A stretch of 64,000 nt of DNA from Azotobacter salinestris (GCF_009363155.1 NZ_CP045302.1:3021001-3085000), one strand, 5' to 3'; shown: positions 34,549 through 43,632, numbered from the stretch's first letter. Notes: a model not told the origin generated them from the letters alone. Numbers and translations are program-made.

Positions 34549-35429
34549 GCTCCACCGCACGACTTCGCACGCGCTTGATCGAGCAACAACCGAAGCCGCA
34601 GTTGGTCACGGGTCGATGGCGCACTATCAGCCTGTGTCTGGATGAAGATGCCGGCGAGTTTTTCAATGTCGGCGTGTTGTTCGTCCATGACGAGCAGGTC
34701 GAAGTACGCATGCTCGACAACTTCGACCGCTTGAAATGTCTCTTCGACGGCCGCATCGATGTCGACGAGCTGTTTCGCACGCTCCACGAGATCGAGGTCG
34801 CCATTCTCCTCCATGGTCCGGAACTGCCGGACGAGCTGGGCAGCACCATTCGCCTCGGCGTGCCCCTGTACGCCTCGGGATTCAGCGCCAGGGAGGTGCT
34901 GGACGAGTTCTTCGCCGATGTCGTGACCCTGGGCAGACCGAGGCGCGGTACCCGGGAAGTTGCATTCCGTTATCAATCCACCCTGAAGCTGCGCAACAGC
35001 ATCTTCAACTTCATGCAAAAGCGGATGCAGGCTCAGGCTTCGCGAATCATTCGGCCGGCGCGTTATGAGCTGAGGCTCGGCAGCGGTCACCGCTTTGAAA
35101 TGGATATACCGCTGATGAGCGATACGGCTTCGGGCAGTATCGTTTCTGGTTGGTACAAGAACCCTTTGGTAGTCAAGAACAGTCTGCTCCAGGCTTCGGC
35201 GGATCTGAATCTCATGCGCAGCAATACGCAGCGCGATCAGGCGGTAATATCGATTCTGGTGCCCGACAGGGAAAGTGGATTGACGACCAAGGAATACGGA
35301 AGACTGCTGGATACCACCCGCGAACAACTGGAGCGTATCCGCGCAACGGGCATCGAGATCATCGAAGCCAGCTCCACTCTGGAACTTGCCGAGCTGACCA
35401 GCGCCTGGTGGGGCAATTGCTGTACCTGA
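34545..35429 (+). CDS. DUF3037-like protein, partner of HipA-like kinase
   Basis: 294 aa. WRTISLCLDEDAGEFFNVGVLFVHDEQVEVR near residues 25-55 matches the GEFxNVGV core of DUF3037. The rest is predicted mixed helix/strand, with LKLRNSIFNFMQKRMQAQASRI as a long helix. ATGA overlap (4 bp) with the HipA-like gene means coupled translation. Could act as antidote, adaptor or second effector. Moderate GC, as in the gene before. Confidence 0.65.
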   Translation: MSSTARLRTRLIEQQPKPQLVTGRWRTISLCLDEDAGEFFNVGVLFVHDEQVEVRMLDNFDRLKCLFDGRIDVDELFRTLHEIEVAILLHGPELPDELGSTIRLGVPLYASGFSAREVLDEFFADVVTLGRPRRGTREVAFRYQSTLKLRNSIFNFMQKRMQAQASRIIRPARYELRLGSGHRFEMDIPLMSDTASGSIVSGWYKNPLVVKNSLLQASADLNLMRSNTQRDQAVISILVPDRESGLTTKEYGRLLDTTREQLERIRATGIEIIEASSTLELAELTSAWWGNCCT

Positions 35430-36177
35430 GCATGGTTGCCTGCGCAACGAGTCTTTTTATTGCTCTTGCGGGTTTTCTTCTTCCGCAAAAAGTGGCCGGA
35501 TCCCCCGTCGATAAGAGACCAATCCACCCGGCTCGGATAACTTCGCGGCGCATACATATCGGGTGGAAGTTTCAATCGAAGTTGTTTCCTCGCCGTTTCA
35601 CCACGCAGAGCGGCGAAGCTTCGTTCATGCCCGCATCGCCCCCTCGGCAATTTCCTCCCGCCAGGTGCGCTCCAGACGTTCGGCGATGAAGTCGAGGAAG
35701 CGCCGCACCTGCGGCGCCAGGTGACGGGTGTGGGGATAGACGGCGTGCAGCGGGGCAGGGGCGGAGGGGGCGGCAATACCTGCTGCAGGCGGCCGGCCTT
35801 GAGGTCGGCGGCGACGTCCCAGAGCGATTTCAGCACGATGCCGGCGCCTTGCAGCGCCATGGCATGAGCGGTTTCCCCATCGTTGCACAGCAGAGTGCCC
35901 TGGATGTTCAGGCGCAGGCCGCTGTGGGGGAACGGCCATTCCGCCTGTTCGTGCCGGCCGATCAGGATGCAGGCGTGCTGCTGCAGGTCTTCCGGATGCT
36001 GCGGGCGGCCGTGCCAGTCGAGGTAGTCGGGGGCGGCGCAGAGCAGCCGGTGATTGGGCGCCAGTTCGCGACCGATTGCGGCTGGTTGTAACGGATGGCC
36101 AGGTCCACGCCTTCCTGCACCAGATCCACCAGGTTGTCGTCGAGCTCCAGGCGCACCCGCAGGTCCGGGTATCGGTT

Positions 36178-37393
36178 ACCGGGAATGCGCGGAAAGCCCC
36201 CTGCTTCTAGTGCGGGGATGAATAGCGCGCAGCGCGCAGCGCTCCCTCCGTGGCTTGCCCTCCAGGCATGTCTTGTATATATAAACAGTATGAGGCAGGC
36301 CAAGACCCTGAAGGTTCGTATTCGAGACAAGCACGCGCCGCTGCTCCGGCAGATGGCCCGCAGCGTGAACTGCGTCTGGAACTATCTGAACGCACTCAGC
36401 TGCCGAGCCATTCGGGAGCGCGGTCTGTTTCTGTCCGCCTACGACATGGACCGCTACACCCAGGGCTCCGGCAAAGAGCTGGGGCTCCATTCCCAGACGC
36501 TGCAAGAGGTGTCGCGGGAGTACGCCACGCGCCGCAAGCAGTTCAGGAAGGCTCGCCTCAACTGGCGCAAGTCAGGGGGTGTCCGTCGCTCGCTGGGCTG
36601 GATTCCCTTCAAGTCGGGCGCCGTTCAATGGAAAAGCGGGCAGGTCTGTCACAATGGCCACTGCTTCAAGGTCTGGGACAGCTACGGCCTGGGCCAGTAC
36701 AAGTTCCGCTCGGGCAGCTTCAGCGAGGATGCACGCGGCCGCTGGTATTTCAATGTCGTCGTCGAGGTCGAGGTGCAGCCGTCGCTCGGGCAGGGGGCGG
36801 TCGGCATCGACCTGGGGCTCAAGGACGTGGCCACCTGCAGCGACGGCACGAAACTGGAGAACGGCCGCTTCTACCGTGACCTGGAGCCGAAGCTGGCCAT
36901 CGCCCAGAGGGCCGGGAAGAAGGCCCGTACCCGGGCGATCCACGCCAGGATCGCCAACTGCCGCAAGGATGCCCTGCACCAATTCAGCCGGCAACTGGTG
37001 AACCGGTACGGCGAAATCCATGTGGGCGATGTGTCGTCCGCAAAATTCGCGAAGACCCCAATGGCCAAGTCGGTGCTCGATGCCGGCTGGGGCCAGTTGA
37101 AGACGCTGCTGGAATACAAGTGCGCTCACGCAGGCATCGTCTTCAGGGTGGTCGACGAGCGCTACACCACCCAAGCCTGTTCGAATTGCGGCGCTCTGCC
37201 CGATTCGCGGCCGAAAGGTATCGCAGGACTTGGAATGAGGGACTGGACCTGCAGTGTGTGCGGTGTCACGCACGACCGCGACGTGAACGCGGCCAGGAAC
37301 ATTCTCGCGGCCGGGCATGGCCGTCCAGTAGTGGGAATCCCCTTCCTTTCCGCCTAGGGCGGCGAGCGTTAGCGAGAGGGAGGGGAGGATGTC
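36178..37393 (+). mobile_element. TnpB-only insertion sequence (IS200/IS605 superfamily, IS1341-like)
   Basis: About 1,216 bp. Boundaries deduced from the interrupted LysR gene: left flank ends ...ATCGGTT (36177), right flank resumes AAGGAATG (37394), and the joined GGTTAAGG gives FLNRYPD in frame. No target duplication and no terminal inverted repeats, as is usual for this family. There is no TnpA, so it is non-autonomous. The short right end after tnpB (36 bp) plus the tnpB 3' end is where an omega (guide) RNA would be encoded. One-base ambiguity at each end. Confidence 0.8.
36290..37357 (+). CDS. tnpB: TnpB-type RNA-guided nuclease homologue
   Basis: 355 aa. N-terminal helical/WED-like part (LLRQMARSVNCVWNYLNALS), RuvC-I Asp174 in GIDLG, four-Cys zinc finger (CSNCG...CSVCG) and the RuvC-III DRDVNAARNIL box. 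The segment where RuvC-II Glu is expected reads IHVGDVSSAKF and has no Glu at the usual place, so cleavage ability is uncertain or uses a shifted residue. ATG 36290 is the first Met of the conserved domain; an open frame continues upstream into the element's left end and flank. Confidence 0.88.
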   Translation: MRQAKTLKVRIRDKHAPLLRQMARSVNCVWNYLNALSCRAIRERGLFLSAYDMDRYTQGSGKELGLHSQTLQEVSREYATRRKQFRKARLNWRKSGGVRRSLGWIPFKSGAVQWKSGQVCHNGHCFKVWDSYGLGQYKFRSGSFSEDARGRWYFNVVVEVEVQPSLGQGAVGIDLGLKDVATCSDGTKLENGRFYRDLEPKLAIAQRAGKKARTRAIHARIANCRKDALHQFSRQLVNRYGEIHVGDVSSAKFAKTPMAKSVLDAGWGQLKTLLEYKCAHAGIVFRVVDERYTTQACSNCGALPDSRPKGIAGLGMRDWTCSVCGVTHDRDVNAARNILAAGHGRPVVGIPFLSA

Positions 37394-37758
37394 AAGGAAT
37401 GTTGCGATCAGCGGCACCAGATGGCGGCGGCCGAAGCCGAAGGGCGCGCTGATGCGCAGCAGCCCCTCGACCCGCTGGCCGCGCTGCTGCAGCCAGGCCT
37501 CGGCCGCGTCGATTTCGGCGAGGATGCGCCGGCAATGCTCGTGGAACCGCCGGCCCTCGTCGGTCGGCGCCAGGCGGCGCGTGGTGCGTTGCAGCAGGCA
37601 TACGCCGGTGCGCTCTTCCAGGCGGGCGAGGCCAGGGACAGGCCGGCCTCCCGGGCTGCCGCCGAGAGGCTGCCGGTAGCGAGGATGCGCTCGAACAGGC
37701 GCAGATCGGAAAGGTCGCTCAGCATGGGATTCTCTATTTCTATCGCCAGGGCTCCTCT

Positions 37759-37776
37759 CCATTATGGAAATAATGG
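37759..37776. promoter_or_regulatory. Inverted repeat CCATTAT-GGAA-ATAATGG in the LysR/aldo-keto reductase interval
   Basis: A perfect 7-4-7 inverted repeat; a half-site CCATAATG follows at 37792-37799. It lies between the dead LysR gene and the reductase gene, where a LysR-type operator would be. With the regulator broken, the site is probably orphaned. Confidence 0.5.
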
Positions 37777-37887
37777 GTGCGATCGTTCTGCCCATAATGC
37801 GCGTCCAATTCAGGAGGTCTGTCGCCATCCGTGCGGAGGCGAATGCAGGCCATGCCCGCACCACGGGCTCATCAAGGAGGAAGATCC

Positions 37888-38805
37888 ATGCATACCCGTC
37901 GCCAGTTCCTGCAACGTGCCGCCCTGCTCGCCGCCCTGGCGGCCACGGGCCCGCTGCTGCGCTCGCGCGCTCTGGCTGCCGAGCCGCTGCTCGCCCGGCG
38001 CATTCCCTCTAGCGGCGAGGAGCTGCCGGCAATCGGCCTGGGGACCTCGCGGACCCACGATGTCGCGCTCGACGAGGAGTCCCTGGCGCCCCTGCTGGAG
38101 GTGCTGCGCACCCTGGTCGAGGGCGGCGGCAGCCTGGTCGACACCGCGCCGAGCTACGGCCGCGCCGAGCGGGTCACCGGCGAGCTGGCTCGGCGCCTCG
38201 GCGTGCGCGACCGGCTGTTCCTCGCCAGCAAGGTGTCTTCCAGTGGGCGCGAGGCCGGCCGCCGGCAGATCGAGGCCAGCTTCAAGGCGCTGCAGACCGA
38301 CCGCATCGATCTGATGCAGGTGCACAACCTGCAGGACACCGCCACCCAGCTGGCCCTGCTGCGCGAGCTGAAGGCGCAGGGGCGGCTGCGCTACATCGGC
38401 GTGACCCACTATCGGGACTCGGCCCACGACGACCTGCTGACGGTGCTGCGCCGGGAGAAGGTCGACTTCGTGCAGTTCAACTACTCGGTCGGCGAGCGCA
38501 ACGCCGAGAAGCGCCTGCTGCCGTTCTGCGCCGATCACGGCATCGCCACCCTGATCAACCGGCCGTTCATGCGCGGCGAGCTGTTCGCCCGGGTCAAGGG
38601 CCGGCCGCTGCCGCCGCTGGCGCAGGAGCTGGGCGCGAGCTCCTGGGCGCAGCTGCTGCTCAAGTACATCCTCGCCGAGCCGGCGGTCACCGCGGTGATT
38701 CCGGCCACCGACAAGCCGCGCTACATGGCCGACAACCTGCTCGCCGGCCAGGGCCGCCTGCCGGATGCCGGGCAGCGCGCGCAGATCGTCGAGCTGTTCT
38801 CCTGA
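37888..38805 (+). CDS. Exported aldo/keto reductase (Tat signal)
   Basis: 305 aa. Twin-arginine signal (HTRRQFLQRAALLAALAATGP) followed by an aldo/keto-reductase barrel: LPAIGLGTSRTH, SLVDTAPSYGRAERVTGE (Asp and Tyr of the catalytic tetrad), LFLASKVSS (Lys), LMQVHNLQD (His) and a late NADP-binding helix. AAGGAGGAAG precedes ATG 37888. A cofactor-loaded enzyme folded before export fits Tat. Substrate unknown. Confidence 0.88.
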   Translation: MHTRRQFLQRAALLAALAATGPLLRSRALAAEPLLARRIPSSGEELPAIGLGTSRTHDVALDEESLAPLLEVLRTLVEGGGSLVDTAPSYGRAERVTGELARRLGVRDRLFLASKVSSSGREAGRRQIEASFKALQTDRIDLMQVHNLQDTATQLALLRELKAQGRLRYIGVTHYRDSAHDDLLTVLRREKVDFVQFNYSVGERNAEKRLLPFCADHGIATLINRPFMRGELFARVKGRPLPPLAQELGASSWAQLLLKYILAEPAVTAVIPATDKPRYMADNLLAGQGRLPDAGQRAQIVELFS

Positions 38806-38819
38806 GCCGGGGCCGGCGT

Positions 38820-40130
38820 ATGTCAGCGACCCTGTCGCCACTGCGGCGCCTCGCCGCTCTGATCAACGCCGGTCCCGGCGAGCTGGCCGCGGCGCTGTCC
38901 GGCTTTGCGCTGTTCTTCTGCCTGTTCGCCGGCTATTTCATGCTGCGGCCGATCCGCGAATCGATGGGCGTGATGGGCGGGGTGGAGAACCTGCAGTGGC
39001 TGTTCAGCGCCACCTTCGTGGTCATGCTGGCCGCCGTGCCGCTGTTCGCCTGGCTGAATTCGAGGGTGCCGCGGGCGCACTTCATCGACTGGGTGTACGG
39101 CTTCTTCAGCCTCAACCTGCTGCTGTTCGCCGCGCTGTTCGTTGGCGCGGAGGAGAACGTCTGGCTGGCGCGGACCTTCTATGTCTGGCTGTCGGTGTAC
39201 AACCTGTTCGTCGTCTCGGTGGCCTGGAGCCTGATGGCCGACGTGTTCGACGGCCATCAGGCCAAGCGGCTGTTCGCCTTCATCGCCGCCGGCGCCAGCG
39301 TCGGCGGCCTCACCGGGCCGGCGCTGAGCACCCTGCTGGTGGAGGCGCTCGGCCAGCCCGGTCTGCTGGCGCTGTCCGCCGGCCTGCTGCTGGCGGCACT
39401 GGCGCTCAAGCAGTACCTGATGCACTGGCGCGCCGTCGGCGGCGCCGGCCGGCCCGGCGCGCAGCCGTCGGAGAGTCCGCGCCGGCCGGTGCCGGGCAAT
39501 CCGTTCAGCGGCCTGACCCGGGTGCTCGGCTCGCCCTACCTGCTGGGCGTCGGCGCCTTCGTGATCCTGCTGGCGACGGTCAGCACCTTTCTCTATTTCG
39601 AGCAGGCGCGCCTGGTCGCCGAGCTGTTTCCCGAGCGCAGCGAGCAGATCCGCGTGTTCGGCCTGCTCGATTTCGTGGTGCAGGCCGGCGCGCTGCTGTC
39701 GCAGCTGTTCGTCACCGGGCGCATCGCCGAGCGCCTGGGCGTGCGGGTGCTGCTGGCCTGCGTGCCGGTGCTGATGTGCCTGGGCTTCGTTGTCCTGGCG
39801 CTGCTGCCGACCTTCGCCGTGCTGGCGCCGCTGATGGTCATCCGGCGCATCGGCGAGTACGCCTTCGTGCGGCCGGGGCGGGAGATGCTGTTCGCCCCGC
39901 TGGATGCCGAGAGCAAGTACAAGGCGAAGAACTTCATCGACACCGTGGTCTACCGCGGCGGCGACGCCGTCAGCGGCTGGGTCAAGAGCGGGCTCGACCT
40001 GCTCGGCCAGGGCGCCTGGCTGGCGGCGCTGGTCGGTGCATTCTGCGCCGCGCTCTGGGGACTGCTCGGCTGGCGGCTGGGCGGGCGGGCCGACCGCGAG
40101 GCGTCCGCTACAGCGGGCGAGACGCCCTGA
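38820..40130 (+). CDS. NTP/NDP-exchange-transporter-like (MFS-fold) membrane protein
   Basis: 436 aa, about 12 membrane helices. FFCLFAGYFMLRPIRESMG near the start and RIGEYAFVRPGREMLFAPLDAESKYKAKNFIDTVVYRGGDAVSGW near the end are conserved in the ADP/ATP-translocase-like COG3202 group found in free-living bacteria. True nucleotide exchange is not implied. ATG 38820 lies 14 bp after the reductase stop, so the two genes are probably cotranscribed. Confidence 0.8.
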   Translation: MSATLSPLRRLAALINAGPGELAAALSGFALFFCLFAGYFMLRPIRESMGVMGGVENLQWLFSATFVVMLAAVPLFAWLNSRVPRAHFIDWVYGFFSLNLLLFAALFVGAEENVWLARTFYVWLSVYNLFVVSVAWSLMADVFDGHQAKRLFAFIAAGASVGGLTGPALSTLLVEALGQPGLLALSAGLLLAALALKQYLMHWRAVGGAGRPGAQPSESPRRPVPGNPFSGLTRVLGSPYLLGVGAFVILLATVSTFLYFEQARLVAELFPERSEQIRVFGLLDFVVQAGALLSQLFVTGRIAERLGVRVLLACVPVLMCLGFVVLALLPTFAVLAPLMVIRRIGEYAFVRPGREMLFAPLDAESKYKAKNFIDTVVYRGGDAVSGWVKSGLDLLGQGAWLAALVGAFCAALWGLLGWRLGGRADREASATAGETP

Positions 40131-40142
40131 GCCCGGTCCGCC

Positions 40143-40604
40143 TCAGTCCTCCGGCTGCTTGAGCAGTGTGCCTTCGGCATCGCGGACCCACAGGCGGACC
40201 GGGATGCCCTGGGCCACGCTGCGGCCGACCGTGCAGAACTCCTCGAACTGCCCGAGGATGCGCGGCAGGTGCTCCAGCTCCGCGGCGCGGCGGCCGAGCT
40301 GCAGTTCGATGCCGATGCCCAGCACGCGCAGGCGGTTCTGCGCGTTGCGGCCGATTTCGGCGCTGGCCTGGCATTGCAGGGGCTCGGCGTCCTGCTTGAA
40401 CTTGCGCAGGGCGAACAGCAGGCTGGCGGTCAGGCAGTTGGCTACGGCGGAGAGCAGCAGCTGCACCGGGCTCGGACCCTGGCCGCTGCCCAGCGGTGGC
40501 GGTTCGTCGACGATCAGCGGCGGCTGGCCGTCGCCGAAGTCGAGGCTGCAGCGGTAGTCTTCCAGCTGCTGCAGGGTCAGGGTGACGCGTTCGGTGTCGC
40601 TCAT
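40143..40604 (-). CDS. OsmC-family protein
   Basis: 153 aa. SPVQLLLSAVANCLTASLLFALRK is the OsmC-fold helix with its catalytic-type Cys (VANCL), and a second Cys is in EEFCTVGRSVAQGIPV, matching the two-cysteine peroxiredoxin-like OsmC/YhfA layout. AAGGAGCTTCCC precedes ATG 40604. Likely hydroperoxide or thiol protection. Confidence 0.88.
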   Translation of the reverse strand: MSDTERVTLTLQQLEDYRCSLDFGDGQPPLIVDEPPPLGSGQGPSPVQLLLSAVANCLTASLLFALRKFKQDAEPLQCQASAEIGRNAQNRLRVLGIGIELQLGRRAAELEHLPRILGQFEEFCTVGRSVAQGIPVRLWVRDAEGTLLKQPED

Positions 40605-40712
40605 GGGAAGCTCCTTGCTGGGGGGATTGCCGGCCGCCGGATCGCTGCTACCCTGCGGCGTGGCCCCGGCTATCGGCCGGGCGCCGGTTCGCGAGGGAAG
40701 AGAATCCAGGAC

Positions 40713-41411
40713 ATGTCCGACACTATCAAGGTCTGGGACGCACCGCTGCGTCTGTTTCACTGGTCGCTGGCGCTGGCCGTCGGCGGCGCCATGCTCAGCG
40801 GCTGGCTGGGCGGCAATCTGATGGTCTGGCACGGCCGGCTGGGCCTGCTGATCCTCGGCCTGCTGGCGTTCCGCCTGCTCTGGGGCCTGCTCGGCTCGAC
40901 CTACGCGCGCTGGTCGCGGATTCTCGCCGCGCCCCTGCGCCTGGGCGACTACCTGGGCGGGCGCTGGCGGGAGGTCGGACACAATCCGCTGGGCGCCCTG
41001 TCGGTGCTGGCGCTGCTCGGCCTGCTGGCTTTCCAGACCCTGAGCGGGCTGATGGCCAGTGACGACATCGCCTTCCAGGGGCCGCTGTACCGGTTGGTGG
41101 AGGCCGACACCAGCGCCTGGCTGACCGGTCTGCACCGGCAGGCCTGGTGGCTGCTGCTGGGGCTGATCGGCCTGCATCTGCTGGCGATCCTCTTCTACGC
41201 TCTGGTGCGTCGGCAGCCGCTGGTGCGGGCGATGATCGGCGGGCGCAGCCCGCGGATCCATCCGGAGCAGCGCGAGGCCAGCGGCGGGGCGCCCTGGGCG
41301 CTGGCCGTGGCGCTGGCCGGCGCCTTGCTATTGGTCTGGGGCGTGCAGTCGGCGGTCGTCTGGCTGGCACCGCCGCCCGCCCCGGAGGTGCCGGCGACGC
41401 TCGACTGGTAG
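40713..41411 (+). CDS. Cytochrome b561-type membrane protein
   Basis: 232 aa, four or more membrane helices. Haem-ligand-type His residues are in WDAPLRLFHWSLA, MVWHGRLGLL, LTGLHRQAWWLLLGLIGLHL. The N-terminal VWDAPLRLFHW motif marks the Ni/Fe-hydrogenase-type b561 class. Convergent with the cytochrome c' gene 37 bp away; such b561/c' pairs are likely electron-transfer partners. Confidence 0.9.
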   Translation: MSDTIKVWDAPLRLFHWSLALAVGGAMLSGWLGGNLMVWHGRLGLLILGLLAFRLLWGLLGSTYARWSRILAAPLRLGDYLGGRWREVGHNPLGALSVLALLGLLAFQTLSGLMASDDIAFQGPLYRLVEADTSAWLTGLHRQAWWLLLGLIGLHLLAILFYALVRRQPLVRAMIGGRSPRIHPEQREASGGAPWALAVALAGALLLVWGVQSAVVWLAPPPAPEVPATLDW

Positions 41412-41448
41412 GTGGGGGCCGGCCGGCAGGCGCCGGCCGGTGGTCGGA

Positions 41449-41916
41449 TCAGTCCGTGCGGAACTGGTCGTGGCAGGCCTTGCAGGTCTTGCCGACCGCG
41501 CCGAAGGCGGTCTTGATGCGCGCCTGGTCGCCGCTGGCCGTCTCGCTGGCCAGCTTGTTGACGGCGCCGGTGAAGTCGCGGGCCAGCTTGTTGGCTTGGT
41601 CGAGGTTTTGGAAGAACTCCGGCTTGAGCCTGGTCTTGTCGCCCATCTTGTCCGTGGCGGTGCCGGGGGCGAACAGGGAACCCATGCCGGAATTGGCGAT
41701 GGCGGCGATGGCGCTAGCGGCGGCGGCTACCTGATCCTTGTTGTAGGGCACGCTGCCGTCCACGACCTGAGCCTTGATCCTGCCCATGTTCCAGGCCATG
41801 AAGTTGTAGCCGGCCTGGCGGTACTTGATCTGGTCCTCCGGCTTGAGCTGGGCCTGGACACCCAGGGCGGCCAGCAGCAGGGCGGCACCGAGGCCGCCGA
41901 TCATCAGTTTCCTCAC
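41449..41916 (-). CDS. Cytochrome c' (class II c-type cytochrome)
   Basis: 155 aa. Signal peptide (MIGGLGAALLLAALGVQAQ), four-helix bundle, C-terminal haem motif CKACH (V-G-K-T-C-K-A-C-H-D). GTG 41916 start fits AAGGAG 5 bases upstream. Periplasmic; binds NO/CO or transfers electrons with the b561 partner. Confidence 0.92.
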   Translation of the reverse strand: MRKLMIGGLGAALLLAALGVQAQLKPEDQIKYRQAGYNFMAWNMGRIKAQVVDGSVPYNKDQVAAAASAIAAIANSGMGSLFAPGTATDKMGDKTRLKPEFFQNLDQANKLARDFTGAVNKLASETASGDQARIKTAFGAVGKTCKACHDQFRTD

Positions 41917-42112
41917 GATATCTCCTTGTTGGTTCCGGGATGTTTTCCGGTAGTGGCGGACGGCCGGGAGCCGTCCGCGCGGGGCTATACTCCCCGCCAA
42001 ACTGCGACGAGCGCAAGCCGGGGGGCTGGCGCAGGCGTGCAGAAAGCGCAGCGCGACGGGCTGCCGCACCGGCGGCCCGTCGCTCCCACCGATTACGAAG
42101 GAGTGGATCGCA

Positions 42113-43564
42113 ATGCAATTGAACGATGCCCGGCTGTTCCGCCAACAGGCTTACATCGAGGGTAGCTGGCTGGATGCCGACAGCGGGCAGACCCTCGCGG
42201 TGAACAATCCGGCCAGCAACGAGAGCCTCGGCAGCGTGCCGAAGATGGGCACGGCCGAGACCCGCCGCGCCATCGAGGCCGCCGAGCGGGCGCTGCCGGC
42301 CTGGCGCGCGCTGACCGCCAAGGAGCGTGCGGGCAAGCTGCGCCGCTGGTTCGAGCTGCTGCTCGAGCATCAGGACGATCTGGCCCGGCTGATGACCCTG
42401 GAGCAGGGCAAGCCGCTGGCCGAGGCGCGCGGAGAAATCGCCTACGCCGCCTCCTTCCTCGAATGGTTCGCCGAGGAGGCCAAGCGTGTGTATGGCGACA
42501 CCATTCCCGGCCACCAGGCGGACAAGCGCATCCTGGTGATCAAGCAGCCGATCGGTGTCTGCGCGGCGATTACCCCGTGGAACTTTCCCGCGGCGATGAT
42601 CACCCGCAAGGCCGGGCCGGCGCTGGCCGCCGGCTGCACCCTGGTGCTCAAGCCGGCTTCGCAGACGCCCTTCTCGGCGCTGGCGCTGGCCGAGCTGGCC
42701 GAGCGCGCGGGCATCCCGGCCGGGGTGCTGAACGTGGTCACCGGCAGCGCTGCCGAGATCGGCGGCGAGCTGACCGCCAATCCTACGGTGCGCAAGCTGT
42801 CCTTCACCGGCTCCACCGAGATCGGCCGCCAACTGATGGCCCAGTGCGCCAAGGACATCAAGAAGGTTTCCCTGGAGCTGGGCGGCAACGCACCCTTCAT
42901 CGTCTTCGACGATGCCGATCTGGATGCAGCGGTGGAGGGCGCGCTGGCCTCGAAATACCGCAATGCCGGACAGACCTGCGTCTGTGCCAACCGCCTGTAC
43001 GTGCAGGACGGCATCTACGACGCTTTCGCCGCGAAGCTCAAGGCCGCGGTGGCGCGCCTGAAGGTCGGCAACGGCCTGGAGGAGGGCGTGACCATCGGCC
43101 CGCTGATCGACGACAAGGCGGTGGACAAGGTGCAGGAGCACATCGCCGATGCGGTCTCCCGCGGCGCCCGGGTGATCGCCGGCGGCCGGCCCCATGCGCT
43201 CGGCGGCACCTTCTTCGAGCCGACCATCCTCGCCGAGGTGCCGGCCGATGCGCGGGTCGCCCGCGAGGAAACCTTCGGGCCGCTGGCGCCGCTGTTCCGC
43301 TTCAGGGACGACGCCGAGGCGATCGCCCTGGCCAACGCCACCGAGTTCGGCCTGGCCGCCTATTTCTACGCCCGCGACCTCTCCCGGGTATTCCGCGTGG
43401 CCGAGTCGCTGGAGTACGGCATCGTCGGCGTCAACACCGGGCTGATTTCCACCGAGGTGGCGCCGTTCGGCGGGGTCAAGGCTTCGGGCCTGGGCCGCGA
43501 GGGCTCCAGGTACGGCATCGAGGATTATCTGGAGATCAAGTATCTCTGCCTCGGCGGCATCTGA
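42113..43564 (+). CDS. gabD: Succinate-semialdehyde dehydrogenase (NADP+)
   Basis: 483 aa. Oxidises succinic semialdehyde to succinate. Aldehyde dehydrogenase motifs: AITPWNFPAAMI, LELGGNAPFIVFDDADLD (general base Glu), YRNAGQTCVCANR (catalytic Cys), EETFGPLAPLFRF. The length and the FAEEAKRVYGDTIPGH segment match GabD. Finishes the putrescine-GABA route begun by the spu genes at 53-58 kb, although no GABA aminotransferase lies here. Confidence 0.93.
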   Translation: MQLNDARLFRQQAYIEGSWLDADSGQTLAVNNPASNESLGSVPKMGTAETRRAIEAAERALPAWRALTAKERAGKLRRWFELLLEHQDDLARLMTLEQGKPLAEARGEIAYAASFLEWFAEEAKRVYGDTIPGHQADKRILVIKQPIGVCAAITPWNFPAAMITRKAGPALAAGCTLVLKPASQTPFSALALAELAERAGIPAGVLNVVTGSAAEIGGELTANPTVRKLSFTGSTEIGRQLMAQCAKDIKKVSLELGGNAPFIVFDDADLDAAVEGALASKYRNAGQTCVCANRLYVQDGIYDAFAAKLKAAVARLKVGNGLEEGVTIGPLIDDKAVDKVQEHIADAVSRGARVIAGGRPHALGGTFFEPTILAEVPADARVAREETFGPLAPLFRFRDDAEAIALANATEFGLAAYFYARDLSRVFRVAESLEYGIVGVNTGLISTEVAPFGGVKASGLGREGSRYGIEDYLEIKYLCLGGI

Positions 43565-43632
43565 GCGCACGGCGGCGCAGCCATCGGGGCGGCGCCGCGA
43601 GTCATGGGCGATGGGGTTGATGGGAGGTAGTT

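Larger units (their letters stand above)
35625..37725 (-). pseudogene. LysR-family regulator, frameshifted and split by a TnpB insertion sequence
   Basis: The N-terminal part is at 37394-37725 (MLSDLSDLRLFERILATGSLSAAAREAGLSL, then in another frame RLEERTGVCLLQRTTRRLAPTDEGRRF...FGRRHLVPLIATFL). The C-terminal part is at 35625-36177 (RYPDLRVRLELDDNLVDLVQEGVDLAIRY, later MALQGAGIVLKSLWDVAADLKAGRLQQVLP, then RRFLDFIAERLERTW). The insertion falls between ATFL and NRYPD; rejoining the flanks restores the frame. Additional frameshifts lie near the HTH and in a C-run near 35760. Divergent from the aldo/keto reductase gene that it probably once controlled. Confidence 0.85.

Noticed and set aside
26832-35429. 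Complete prophage
   Set aside because: No capsid, portal, tail, terminase, integrase or replication genes and no attachment-site duplication seen; only lysis- and repressor-type genes are present.
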